Assembly (NCBI GenBank): GCA_005789975.1
Contig: SXWC01000025.1
Span: 1-26,722 of the forward strand
Direction: 5' to 3'
Source of the DNA: Planctomycetaceae bacterium
GTDB taxonomy: Bacteria > Planctomycetota > Planctomycetia > Pirellulales > UBA1268
Length of the DNA: 26,722 bases
Below are positions 15,879 through 23,932 of the stretch, piece by piece. Below the pieces are notes generated by a model. The model was given only the letters and a program-made list of their open reading frames with translations, made no database searches and was not told where the DNA came from. Each line of letters opens with the position of its first letter. Within the stretch, counting starts at the first letter, position 1. The translations under genes were made by a program, and so were the position numbers.

Positions 15879-17375
15879 ATGACCCCGCTGTTCGCCGACG
15901 CCAATCGCTGGATGATCGCCCTGCCGCCGATCTGGCTGATCGGCGCGGGCGCCGCGGCGACGCTCCTGGCGGTGTTCGTCGCCTACCAGTTGCTCCGGGC
16001 GGTGTCGCCGCGGCTCGCCTCGGAGGCGCGGGCGAGCCTCGGAGACGGGTTTCTCGGCCCGTTCGCCTGGCTGCTGCTCACCTATGCCTTGGTGGCCGTG
16101 GCGTTCACGCCGCTGGTGCCGCTCGATCAGATCGTCCGGTCGCTCTCCCGGATGACGGCCGCGAACGATTTTCGTCGGACGGTGACGGTGCAGCCCGGTG
16201 CCACGGCCGCGGAGATCCCGCTCGACGTCCGGCCGCAGGAGCTCGCCGCGCTGCAACTGGAGAGCGACGCCCCGCTCGTCGTCCGTACGCAACAACCCGT
16301 GGAGGGTTTCGCGCTCGTCAAGGACTCGGACATTCCGCTCGCCCCGGGCGAGCCCTGGTCGTGGACGCGGACGGAGGGAGCCACGAACCCATTCCTCGGG
16401 CGGCGGGCCCTGCTCGAGGCCCGCAACGACGGGGACACGCCGGCCAGCCTCTCGATCGGCTGGCAGCTCGCGGCCGAAAACCCGCAAGCGGCCGTGCTGC
16501 CCTGGACGTTCGCCGTGCTCTCGGGCATCGTCGCCATCTACGCCCTGTTTCGGCTCGGCGCGCCACGGGTCGCGGCCATCGCCTCGGCTGCGACGAAAGA
16601 CGCCCTCGGCCAGCCGGTCTTCGCGGTGGCGATCATCGCGGGCAGCGGCCTGCTCTTCGCCTTCATCGTGATTCCCTACAACACGTTCGGCGAAGACGTG
16701 AAGATGCTCAAGGACAGCGGCCTCACGCTCATCAAGGTGCTCGCGCTGCTGGTCGTCGTCTGGACTGCCAGCGTGACTGTGGCCGACGAGATCGAGGGCC
16801 GCACCGCCCTCACGGTCCTCTCCAAGCCCGTGACCCGCTGGCAGTTCGTGCTCGGGAAGTTTGCGGGTCTGGCACTGGTGGCCACGCTCGTGTTCGTCAT
16901 CCTCGGCGGCGTGCTGCTCGCGACGACCAGCCTCAAGGTCGTGTACGACGCCCGCGAAGCCGCGAAGACCGACCCGCTGTGGAGGGAATGCGCCGACGAG
17001 ATGATCACCGTGGTGCCGGGGCTGGTGCTCTCGCTTCTCGAGACGATCGTGATGGCCGCCGTCAGCCTCGCGGTCTCGACGCGGCTCGGCATGGTGCCGA
17101 ACCTGGTCCTCTGCTTCACCGTCTACGCCCTCGGTCACCTCGTGCCGTTGATCGTCCAATCGAGCGTCGGCAAGTTCGCGATCGTGCGGTTCGTGGGCAA
17201 GCTGCTGGCGACGCTGCTGCCGGTGCTCGATCACTTTACGATCGAGGCGGCCGTGATCGGCGGCACGCCCGTGCCCTGGATCTACCTCGGCTGGGCCGCG
17301 ATCTACGCGGCGCTCTACTCGGCGGTCGCCATCCTCGTCGCGCTCGTCCTTTTCCAGGACCGCGATCTGGCCTGA
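15879..17375 (+). CDS. ABC-2 type transporter permease
   Basis: 498 residues from the ATG at 15879. About nine helices: two near the N-terminus (residues 12-40 and 55-85), a periplasmic domain of about 115 residues (90-205) with beta-strand character, then seven more. The segment DEIEGRTALTVLSKPVTRWQFVLGK is the signature of ABC-2/NosY-like permeases, where the 'EI..GT...LLSKPV.R..F..GK' block lies in a cytoplasmic loop before a helix. These act with a separate ATPase to move lipids, polysaccharides or other molecules out of the cytoplasm. No ATPase gene is nearby, so it must be encoded elsewhere. Substrate unknown. The stop lies 10 bp from the convergent lipoprotein stop. Confidence 0.85.
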   Translation: MTPLFADANRWMIALPPIWLIGAGAAATLLAVFVAYQLLRAVSPRLASEARASLGDGFLGPFAWLLLTYALVAVAFTPLVPLDQIVRSLSRMTAANDFRRTVTVQPGATAAEIPLDVRPQELAALQLESDAPLVVRTQQPVEGFALVKDSDIPLAPGEPWSWTRTEGATNPFLGRRALLEARNDGDTPASLSIGWQLAAENPQAAVLPWTFAVLSGIVAIYALFRLGAPRVAAIASAATKDALGQPVFAVAIIAGSGLLFAFIVIPYNTFGEDVKMLKDSGLTLIKVLALLVVVWTASVTVADEIEGRTALTVLSKPVTRWQFVLGKFAGLALVATLVFVILGGVLLATTSLKVVYDAREAAKTDPLWRECADEMITVVPGLVLSLLETIVMAAVSLAVSTRLGMVPNLVLCFTVYALGHLVPLIVQSSVGKFAIVRFVGKLLATLLPVLDHFTIEAAVIGGTPVPWIYLGWAAIYAALYSAVAILVALVLFQDRDLA

Positions 17376-17385
17376 CCGCCGTGGA

Positions 17386-17997
17386 TCAGTGGACCAGCCC
17401 GGTGCGGGCCATGACGCCCACCATCGAACTGCCGTCCGTGGACGTTCCCGGCAACGACCACCAGCCGGTCTCCGCCGACCGCATCGCCTGCGCTTCGGCC
17501 TTGCCGTCGATGAAGAAGGTCGCGCCCTTGCGGAGCCGGCGTTCCACCCGGGGGCCGAGTTCCACGCCGACGAGGCCCCACTCCGAGTTGTTGCCGATGA
17601 CGGTGCGGAGCTCGACCGATTCAACGCCTTCGGCCCGGTCGTTCGAAAGGCCGATGCGGCCCGTCCAGCGGGCCGGCCCCTCCGCGAGCATCGCCGAGTC
17701 GGCCACCATGCCTGCCGCCACGTCGAACAGGGCGACGTGGCTGCGCAACTCGGCGGAGAGCGGCCCGGGCGGGGCATCGCGACCGCCCGAACCATGCGCC
17801 GCCACGGCGACCTCGGGCACGCGGGCCAGTGGCTCCCGCTCCGCCTCGATCCGGCGGAGCTCGGCCGCAATCGACCCGCTCTCCTCGAAGTTGCCGAGCC
17901 CGAAGCCCTCGAACGTCACCGGCGGCGCTCCGCACGCGCAGGCCGCGAGCGTGAAGGCGACGAGGACGGTCGGCAAAGTCAGCCAGGCGCGCGGCAT
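17386..17997 (-). CDS. Hypothetical lipoprotein
   Basis: 203 residues from the ATG at 17997. A clear signal (WLTLPTVLVAFTLAAC) ends in the lipobox LAAC with Cys20, predicting lipid anchoring. The mature part has an Arg/Glu-rich helix (AAELRRIEAEREP), then a beta-rich domain (TGRIGLSNDRAEGVESVELRTVIG..., LVGVELGPRVERRLRKGATFF) reminiscent of small beta-sandwich domains in which assembly or envelope lipoproteins bind partners. No family was recognised. It lies 127 bp downstream of the lipid A operon on the same strand, so co-transcription is possible. Confidence 0.72.
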   Translation of the reverse strand: MPRAWLTLPTVLVAFTLAACACGAPPVTFEGFGLGNFEESGSIAAELRRIEAEREPLARVPEVAVAAHGSGGRDAPPGPLSAELRSHVALFDVAAGMVADSAMLAEGPARWTGRIGLSNDRAEGVESVELRTVIGNNSEWGLVGVELGPRVERRLRKGATFFIDGKAEAQAMRSAETGWWSLPGTSTDGSSMVGVMARTGLVH

Positions 17998-18124
17998 CGA
18001 TGGGTCTCGGAGGAAAGCCCACGCAGGAGGCGGCTTCGGCCGCCCACTGGTGGGTATCGGCAGTCGGCCGCGGCGTGTTCAGCCCCGACCCTGCGGATCG
18101 TGACGTGCGACACGAATGCGCCGG

Positions 18125-19183
18125 TCAGCCGGTCTTGCGACGGGGAAACATGGGGACCGTGGCCGTCCGCGGCCGATCGCGACCGAAGGCCGCGCATTGG
18201 AGCGTGTCGATGACGCGGGCCGCGATCTCCACCGCCATGGCGCCGGCTGCGGCGCTGACCAGCGGCTGCCGCCGCTCCCGAATCGCCGCCAGGAAGTCGT
18301 CGTGCTCGGCGGCGATCGCGTTGGCATCGGCCACCGTGACCGTCTCCAGCGGGAGAATGTCGGTGAAGAAACGATCCTTCATGTCGCCCCGCTGCTCGAA
18401 GGGAACGTTCGCGGCGACGAATGCGCCGGTGCGGACGGCGATCGACGGCGACACCGACTGCACGGTCTTCGCCGTGAGGTCCACCGACACGATCGCCTCG
18501 GCGGACCAGAGCGAGAGCGTTCGCTGCGGCGTGGGGCTGATCCGGGAGGCGGAGAGATCGGCGACGAGCCCCGAAGAGAAGACGAGCCTGGCCCGCGCGG
18601 CGTCCTCGAAGCCCCCGGTGGCCACGATCCCCTGCGCCTCGACCCGCTCGAGCCTGCCCGGCTCCAGCGACAGGACGAGGTCGATGTCGTGAATCATCAG
18701 GTCGTGGATCACGCCGACGTCGATGGAGCGGAACGTGAAGGGCGCGGCCCGCACCGCCTCCACGACCGCGGGCGTGCCGATCCGGGCCACGGCGGCCTGC
18801 CAGGCGGGGTTGAACCGCTCCACGTGCCCCACCGCGACGGTCCGACCGCAGCGCCGGGCGGCGATCACGATCGCCCGCGCGTCCTCGACGGTGGCCGCGA
18901 GCGGCTTTTCGACGAGCAGATCGATGCCCGCCTCGATCAGCGGCACCGACACGCCGGCGTGCAGGCCCGTGGGGGCGGCGATCACGGCGGCCTCGACCCG
19001 GCCGACCAAGTCGAGCGGCTCGGCAACGGCCCCGCAGCCGTGCGCCGCCGCGACCCGGTCCCGCGATCCGGCCAGCGGATCGACCACGGCGACGAGCTCC
19101 ACGTCGTCGCGGGCCGCCAACAGCCGCGCATGGATCGCGCCCAGGTGCCCGCAGCCGACCACCGCCATTTTCGTCCGACTCAT
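18125..19183 (-). CDS. Gfo/Idh/MocA dehydrogenase, GnnA-like
   Basis: 352 residues from the ATG at 19183, with AGGAGG five bases upstream, overlapping the lpxA stop (ATGA). The NAD-binding Rossmann motif is VVGCGHLGAIHA (9-20), the catalytic lysine region is EKPLA, and GHVERFNPAW is a block seen in GnnA and related UDP-sugar dehydrogenases. GnnA oxidises UDP-GlcNAc at C3 so that GnnB can add an amine, giving diamino lipid A; lpxA-gnnA adjacency is known in such bacteria. No gnnB aminotransferase is visible here, so the specific role stays open; another sugar oxidoreductase is the alternative. Confidence 0.82.
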   Translation of the reverse strand: MSRTKMAVVGCGHLGAIHARLLAARDDVELVAVVDPLAGSRDRVAAAHGCGAVAEPLDLVGRVEAAVIAAPTGLHAGVSVPLIEAGIDLLVEKPLAATVEDARAIVIAARRCGRTVAVGHVERFNPAWQAAVARIGTPAVVEAVRAAPFTFRSIDVGVIHDLMIHDIDLVLSLEPGRLERVEAQGIVATGGFEDAARARLVFSSGLVADLSASRISPTPQRTLSLWSAEAIVSVDLTAKTVQSVSPSIAVRTGAFVAANVPFEQRGDMKDRFFTDILPLETVTVADANAIAAEHDDFLAAIRERRQPLVSAAAGAMAVEIAARVIDTLQCAAFGRDRPRTATVPMFPRRKTG

Positions 19184-20046
19184 GCCGCCCTCCTTCGCTC
19201 GCGGGCGCGTCCGTGACGGCCCTGCTGTTGCCGGTCAAGAAAATCGAGGAGCTCCACCACGTGCGGCTGCAGAATCCCCTGCGACCGGAGGATCTCCCGT
19301 GCCGGCTCGACACCGACCTTCGCCCGATACAGCAGCCGGTGGGCCTCGGAAATCGCCTCGATGGCGGGCTGCGTGAACCCGCCCCGCCTGAGGGCCACGA
19401 CATTGATGCACCGCGGGCGTGCCGGGAGGCCCTCGCAGAGCATGAACGGGGGCACGTCGTGGAGCACGCGGGACAGGCCCGCGGTGAACGACCAGCCGCC
19501 GATGGTGGCCCAGTGATGCACCGCGACGATTCCGGAAAGCGACGCCCGGGAGTGCACACGAACATGCCCGCCGAGCAGCGTGCCGTTGGCGAGGATCACG
19601 TGGTCGCCGATCCGGCAGTCGTGGGCGACGTGACAGGCGGCCATCAGAAAGTTGGAACTGCCGATCGTGGTCAGCCCGTCCTCCTTCTCGCTCGCCCGGT
19701 TGATCGTCACCCCTTCACGGATCACGTTGTCGTCGCCGATCTCCACGCGGGTGTCGGTGCCGCGATAGCTCACGTCCTGCGGCTCACCGCCGATCACGCA
19801 GTTGGCGAAGATCCGGTTTCGTTCTCCGATCCGCACGTCGCCCGAGATCGTGACATGATTCGCCAGCGTCGTGCCGCGGCCGATCACGGCCTGCCCGGAG
19901 ATCACGCAGTAGGGGCCGATCCGCACGTCGTCGGCGATCGCGGCCCCCTCCTCGACCACCGCCGTGGGATGGATCTCGGCGGGGCGGCCCACCGCACCGG
20001 CCACCGGATCCGTGTCGGCCCAGGTATCACGTGCATCCATGCGCAT
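19180..20046 (-). CDS. lpxA: UDP-N-acetylglucosamine acyltransferase LpxA
   Basis: 288 residues from the ATG at 20046; the lpxC stop and this start share one base (TGATG), which decided the start over the ATG at 20040. LpxA transfers a 3-hydroxyacyl chain from ACP to UDP-GlcNAc, the first step of lipid A synthesis, in the cytoplasm. The left-handed beta-helix hexapeptides are plain (for example IGPYCVISGQAVIG, VRIGERNRIFANCVIGG). The catalytic region reads ACHVAHDC with His142, and TINRASEKEDGLTTIG matches the substrate loop. The C-terminal helices (INVVALRRGGFT...AHRLLYR) are those of LpxA rather than LpxD. The first 20 residues are an extra, uncertain extension. Confidence 0.95.
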   Translation of the reverse strand: MRMDARDTWADTDPVAGAVGRPAEIHPTAVVEEGAAIADDVRIGPYCVISGQAVIGRGTTLANHVTISGDVRIGERNRIFANCVIGGEPQDVSYRGTDTRVEIGDDNVIREGVTINRASEKEDGLTTIGSSNFLMAACHVAHDCRIGDHVILANGTLLGGHVRVHSRASLSGIVAVHHWATIGGWSFTAGLSRVLHDVPPFMLCEGLPARPRCINVVALRRGGFTQPAIEAISEAHRLLYRAKVGVEPAREILRSQGILQPHVVELLDFLDRQQQGRHGRARERRRAA

Positions 20047-20897
20047 CAGGCCGAGGCCCGCCTCCCCTTCCCTGCCACCAGCAGCGAGGCCATCGAACCA
20101 TTGAGCCGATGGCCGCTGCGCCTCGCCCGCACATGGGCGTGCACCGGCCGGCCAACGAGCGCGAGGTCGCCCACCAGATCGAGCACCTTGTGCCGCGCGC
20201 ACTCGTCGGGCCAGCGGAGAACGTTGTCGACCGGACCATGCGCGTCGAACACGAGCAGATCGCGGGTCGAAACACTCAGGGCGAGACCGGCGGCCCGCAG
20301 ACCCGCCGCCTCCTCCAACGAGATGAACGTCCGCGCCGCCGCCAGTTCGTCGCGATACGTCTCCGGAGTGACCCGGATGGCGAACGACTGCCGCCCGATC
20401 GGGCCGGGGCCATAATCGAGCTCGTACTCGATCGAGAGGCCGGCGAAGCGGGGAGGCGAGGCCTCCACCCACGAATTGTCGTCGCCGACCCGGCAGACCG
20501 CGGCCACGACCAACGGCTCCAGCGGAGCCCCGAGCCGCTCGACCCCCGCCTCGGCGAGGGCCTCGACGAAGGCCAGCGACGAGCCGTCGAGCCCCGGCAT
20601 CTCCTCGGCATCGACCCTCACGACACAGCAGTCGATGCCGAGTCCGGCAAGCGCGCTGAGGGCGTGCTCCACCATCTGCACCTGAACCCCTGCGGAGGCG
20701 AGGTTCGTGCGGGCGGTGGCATCGATGCGATACTCGACGGCAGCCGGAATCCGCACCGGCGCGTCACCATCGGTCCGCAGAAACACGACGCCCGTGCCCG
20801 CCGGCGCCGGCAGAAAATCGACCCGCACGGGGCGGCCGCTCCAATAGCCGGCGCCGGCGACGGAGACTGCACGGCGGATCGTCTGCTGGATGCGCAT
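20046..20897 (-). CDS. lpxC: UDP-3-O-acyl-N-acetylglucosamine deacetylase LpxC
   Basis: 283 residues from the ATG at 20897. LpxC removes the acetyl group of UDP-3-O-acyl-GlcNAc, the committed step of lipid A synthesis, using zinc. Zinc and catalytic residues are present: MVEHALSAL (E77, H78), MPGLDGSS, and the C-terminal block RHKVLDLVGDLALVG with SGHRLN. The usual GLHSG near residue 18 is GYWSG, a change I associate with planctomycete LpxC; that His is not a zinc ligand. It is a little shorter than the roughly 300-residue enzymes. It lies between skp and lpxA, downstream of a long hairpin at 20917-20957. Confidence 0.92.
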   Translation of the reverse strand: MRIQQTIRRAVSVAGAGYWSGRPVRVDFLPAPAGTGVVFLRTDGDAPVRIPAAVEYRIDATARTNLASAGVQVQMVEHALSALAGLGIDCCVVRVDAEEMPGLDGSSLAFVEALAEAGVERLGAPLEPLVVAAVCRVGDDNSWVEASPPRFAGLSIEYELDYGPGPIGRQSFAIRVTPETYRDELAAARTFISLEEAAGLRAAGLALSVSTRDLLVFDAHGPVDNVLRWPDECARHKVLDLVGDLALVGRPVHAHVRARRSGHRLNGSMASLLVAGKGRRASA

Positions 20898-20916
20898 GAA
20901 ACCCCGGGAGAAGACA

Positions 20917-20957
20917 GGGGTTTGGGACGGCCACCCACGCCGGCCGCCCCAAACCCC
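20917..20957 (-). promoter_or_regulatory. Long intergenic stem-loop between skp and lpxC
   Basis: A 16-position stem (20917-20932 with 20942-20957) with a 9-base loop. On the + strand it has an A/C mismatch; on the minus strand, the direction of the operon, the same position is a G/U pair, so the hairpin is complete only in the real transcript. No U run follows. Possible roles are mRNA stabilisation or partial termination that sets skp above lpx expression. Confidence 0.6.
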
Positions 20958-20977
20958 GGATATCGACGAAGCGGCAA

Positions 20978-21631
20978 TCAGCGGATCGGCTTGGGCTGCG
21001 CGGCGGGCGCACCGGCCACGGCGGCGCCGTTGAGCATCCGCAGCACGTCGGGCGTGATGTCGATCTGCGGATCGTAGTAGACGATCGGCTTGGTGATGCT
21101 GCCGAGGATGCGGTTCCGGTCGCCGGAATCGACCGTCTCGCCATCGAAGCGGTGCACGACGGCGATCCCGTTGTCGCGGGCAAACTGGCTCACGGCCCGC
21201 TCGATCTCGGTGTAGACCTGGAGGTAGACCTTCGCCTCACGATCCATGAAATCCTTCTTCTGGAGCTGGGCATTGACGTTGAAATCACCCTGGGCCTTGG
21301 CGACCTCGGCCTCGAGCTTCTTGTATTCGGGCGTGCCCACATTGAAGCCCTTGAGCTGCTCCATGACCCCGTTGATGCGGTCGCGCTCGCCCTTGAGGGC
21401 GTTTTCGGCGGCCAGTACCTCGTCCTTCATCTTGTCCATCGCGGCCTTGAACCGGGCGTGGTTCTTGAAGACGTATCCCACGTCGATCACGGCCACGTGG
21501 CCGGCGGGCGTCGCCTGCCGCGCGACGGGAGCAGCGGCCGGAACGGCCTGCCCCGGAACCTGGGCGTGAGCGGCAGCCTGGCAGAATGCCATGGCGGCCG
21601 TGAATGCGAGCGTAGCCAGTTGCCTGTTCAC
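20978..21631 (-). CDS. OmpH/Skp family periplasmic chaperone
   Basis: 217 residues from GTG 21631, chosen because AAGGAGA lies seven bases upstream and the signal peptide (NRQLATLAFTAAMAFCQAAAHA) starts there; the ATG at 21694 would place 21 residues ahead of it. The family holds unfolded outer-membrane proteins in the periplasm. 'VAVIDVGYVFKNHARFKAAM' is the typical first strand and helix start, followed by a long charged helical arm (about 70-140) with coiled-coil character, then a return strand (GIAVVHRF). The tail is Pro/Ala-rich. It heads the skp-lpxC-lpxA-gnnA-like cluster, matching the common outer-membrane biogenesis gene order. Confidence 0.88.
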   Translation of the reverse strand: MNRQLATLAFTAAMAFCQAAAHAQVPGQAVPAAAPVARQATPAGHVAVIDVGYVFKNHARFKAAMDKMKDEVLAAENALKGERDRINGVMEQLKGFNVGTPEYKKLEAEVAKAQGDFNVNAQLQKKDFMDREAKVYLQVYTEIERAVSQFARDNGIAVVHRFDGETVDSGDRNRILGSITKPIVYYDPQIDITPDVLRMLNGAAVAGAPAAQPKPIR

Positions 21632-21753
21632 GAAATGCTCTCCTTGCTTGCGGAACGTGGGGCGATCGTGCAAACGGCCCCGCCGCGCGGCCATCCGTGG
21701 CCGCCGGGAAAAGCCGGCGCGGGAGGGATGATGGCGACCCGCGGCCCGCGACT

Positions 21754-21774
21754 CAAGGGCAACTTTGCCCCTTG
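21754..21774 (-). terminator. Hairpin after the M28 peptidase gene
   Basis: CAAGGGC (21754-21760) pairs with GCCCCTTG (21767-21774) with one bulged C, eight bases beyond the M28 stop codon. No U run follows, so it is a weak or factor-dependent terminator, or an mRNA end-protecting structure. Confidence 0.4.
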
Positions 21775-21781
21775 AATCAGG

Positions 21782-23713
21782 CTACTTGGGCGGCCCGAGC
21801 GTCACCTCGAGGGCGACCTCGGCGCCGGCGCGATCGACGACCACCCGGATCGTGTCGCCCCCCTTGTGCTTCCGCAGGGCGCTGTCGAAATCCTCGAGGT
21901 TCGTGACGGCGCTGTCGCCCACGCGCACGATCCTGTCGCCCCCGAGCAGGCCCCCCTTCGCCGCCGGCGACTCTTTGGAGACGCCGGAGATCGCATAGCC
22001 CTTTCCTGGCTTGCCGAAGTCGGGAATGCTGCCGAAGTAGGGGCGATCGCCGCCGCGGGCGAAGGCCGGCGCGGCGACTTCGATGTAGCCGGGCCGCTCG
22101 GGCCGCGTCGCCAGATCCCGGACGATGTCGATGACGAGTTGCGTGAGCCGCGTCATGCCGTCGTAGTTGATCTTGTCGGCTGTGTCGGTGGGACGGTGGT
22201 AGTCGGCGTGCGACCCCGTGAACACGTGGAGCACGGGCACCTTCTTGGCGTAGAAGCTGGCGTGGTCGCTCGGGCCGAAGCCGCCGGGCTCCTTGGCCAC
22301 CTCCAGGCCATGAGCCGCGATCAGCCGATCGACGAGCTGCTCCAAGCCGGTGCCGGTGCCGGTGCCGTGGACGATCACCTTGTCGCCGTCGAGGCGGCCG
22401 ACCATGTCGAGATTCACCATCGCCACCGTGTCGGCGAGCGGCACCGCGGCATTCGCGGCATAGTGGCCGCTGCCGAGCAGGCCCCGCTCCTCGCCGGAGA
22501 AGGCGATGAACAGCACGCTCCTGGCCAGTCCCCCTTCCGCGGCGAGCTGCCGGGCCGCCTCCAGCAGCACGGCCGTGCCGCTGGCATTGTCGTCGGCGCC
22601 GTGGTGGATCACCTTCTCCCCCGGTGCCGCGGAGCCTTCGCCGCCATAGCCGAGGTGGTCGTAGTGGGCGCCGATGACGACCGTCTCGCCCGGCGGGATG
22701 GCCGGTTCGTCGGCGGTGGCGGGCCTGCCCCTGCCCGGGAGGAAGGCGAGCACGTTTTTCGCCTTCATCTCCGTGCGGTCGATGGCCACGTTGCCGCGGA
22801 TCCGCCAGCCCGTGAGGGCCGCGCTGGCCGGCTCCAGTCGTTCGTCGATCCCCGCCTGGATCTCGGCGAGCGGCCGGCCGAGCGCCTGGCGGACGACCTC
22901 GTCCACCGCTGAACGGCGCAGGTGCAGGACGGGCATCGTTCGCTCGGCCGATCCCTCGCCCGCGCGGGCGAACGCCATCAGGGCATCGCCGTCGGCATCC
23001 GCGTCGTTGCAAAACACGACCGCACCGACCTCGTGCTCGGAGGCATTGGCAACCTTGCGGGCGAGCGCGGCGTGCTGCGACGCCTGATTTCCCTCGAACA
23101 CGCTGTGGGGGTCGTCCTTCTGCGGCTCCTGCCGGAGCAGGATCGTCGCCGCCGACTTTGCGGCTCCGCCCAGCGGTGCGTAGTCGTCATAGTTCTCCGC
23201 CGGTGCCGTGATCCCATAGCCGCCAAAGACGAGCGGCAGGTCAAAGCTGCCGCCGCCCCCGGCGGCGAGCGGCGTGAATGCGACACCCAGTTCGAGCGGG
23301 ATCACCCGTGGCTCTTCCCCCGGCCCCGCGGGGCCCACCAGTTCCAGGGTGTTGAGGTCGGCTGGCCCGAGGGTCGCCTGGAGCGTCATCGTGAACGGCT
23401 GAAACGGCCCCTCGCCGACCACGCGCGACTGCAGGCCGGCGATCTCACCGAGACGCTCGGCCACCCAGCCCGCGGCCGCGTCGATTCCAGGGGTGCCGGG
23501 CCCCCGCCCCTCCCGCTCCGGCGCCGCGAGCCACTCCACCGACCGCTGCAGACGTTCACGCACGCCGGCATCGACCGGCGGCCGGGCGACGGACGTCGCG
23601 GGCTCCTCGGCGGTCATGCCCCGGGAGGCGACGAGCATCACCGCCGTGATCAGAAACGTCGTCCTGCCGCCGGCACATCCCCCGCTCTTCCACTCGCGTA
23701 CTGCTGCGGTCAT
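21782..23713 (-). CDS. Secreted M28 zinc peptidase with C-terminal PDZ domain
   Basis: 643 residues from the ATG at 23713 (GGGAG upstream). An N-terminal hydrophobic segment (TTFLITAVMLVAS, residues 18-30) predicts export. Residues 150-300 form a PA-like insert (LVFGGYGITAPAENYDDYAPL). The M28 core binds two zincs: H350 and D352 (GAHYDHLG), D374/375 (HHGADDNASG), E408/409 (SGEERGLLGS), D436 (NLDMVGR) and H506 (DYHRPTDT). Residues about 557-640 are a PDZ domain (GYAISGVSKESPAAKGGLLGGD). The family are aminopeptidases that act on exported peptides. The frame stays open further upstream to 25564, but that stretch is antisense to the histidine kinase and is not coding. Confidence 0.92.
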   Translation of the reverse strand: MTAAVREWKSGGCAGGRTTFLITAVMLVASRGMTAEEPATSVARPPVDAGVRERLQRSVEWLAAPEREGRGPGTPGIDAAAGWVAERLGEIAGLQSRVVGEGPFQPFTMTLQATLGPADLNTLELVGPAGPGEEPRVIPLELGVAFTPLAAGGGGSFDLPLVFGGYGITAPAENYDDYAPLGGAAKSAATILLRQEPQKDDPHSVFEGNQASQHAALARKVANASEHEVGAVVFCNDADADGDALMAFARAGEGSAERTMPVLHLRRSAVDEVVRQALGRPLAEIQAGIDERLEPASAALTGWRIRGNVAIDRTEMKAKNVLAFLPGRGRPATADEPAIPPGETVVIGAHYDHLGYGGEGSAAPGEKVIHHGADDNASGTAVLLEAARQLAAEGGLARSVLFIAFSGEERGLLGSGHYAANAAVPLADTVAMVNLDMVGRLDGDKVIVHGTGTGTGLEQLVDRLIAAHGLEVAKEPGGFGPSDHASFYAKKVPVLHVFTGSHADYHRPTDTADKINYDGMTRLTQLVIDIVRDLATRPERPGYIEVAAPAFARGGDRPYFGSIPDFGKPGKGYAISGVSKESPAAKGGLLGGDRIVRVGDSAVTNLEDFDSALRKHKGGDTIRVVVDRAGAEVALEVTLGPPK

Positions 23714-23932
23714 CGCTCTTCGCTCCCTGGCTTGATCGGGCCTTTCGGGCTCATGCTCTTCCCATGGTATGCCGGGCGACCCGGCGAGGGCATCCTGGCC
23801 GGCCCGGACAGGGGTGTTTGCGGGCGGAGCGTTTGCGATCAGGGTCCGTCCGGGATGGTCGCGGCTCCGGAGACGCCCCTGCCGCTCGGTCGGCCGAACG
23901 GTCGCTTCCCGGCGCGGTCCCCCTGTGAGAGA

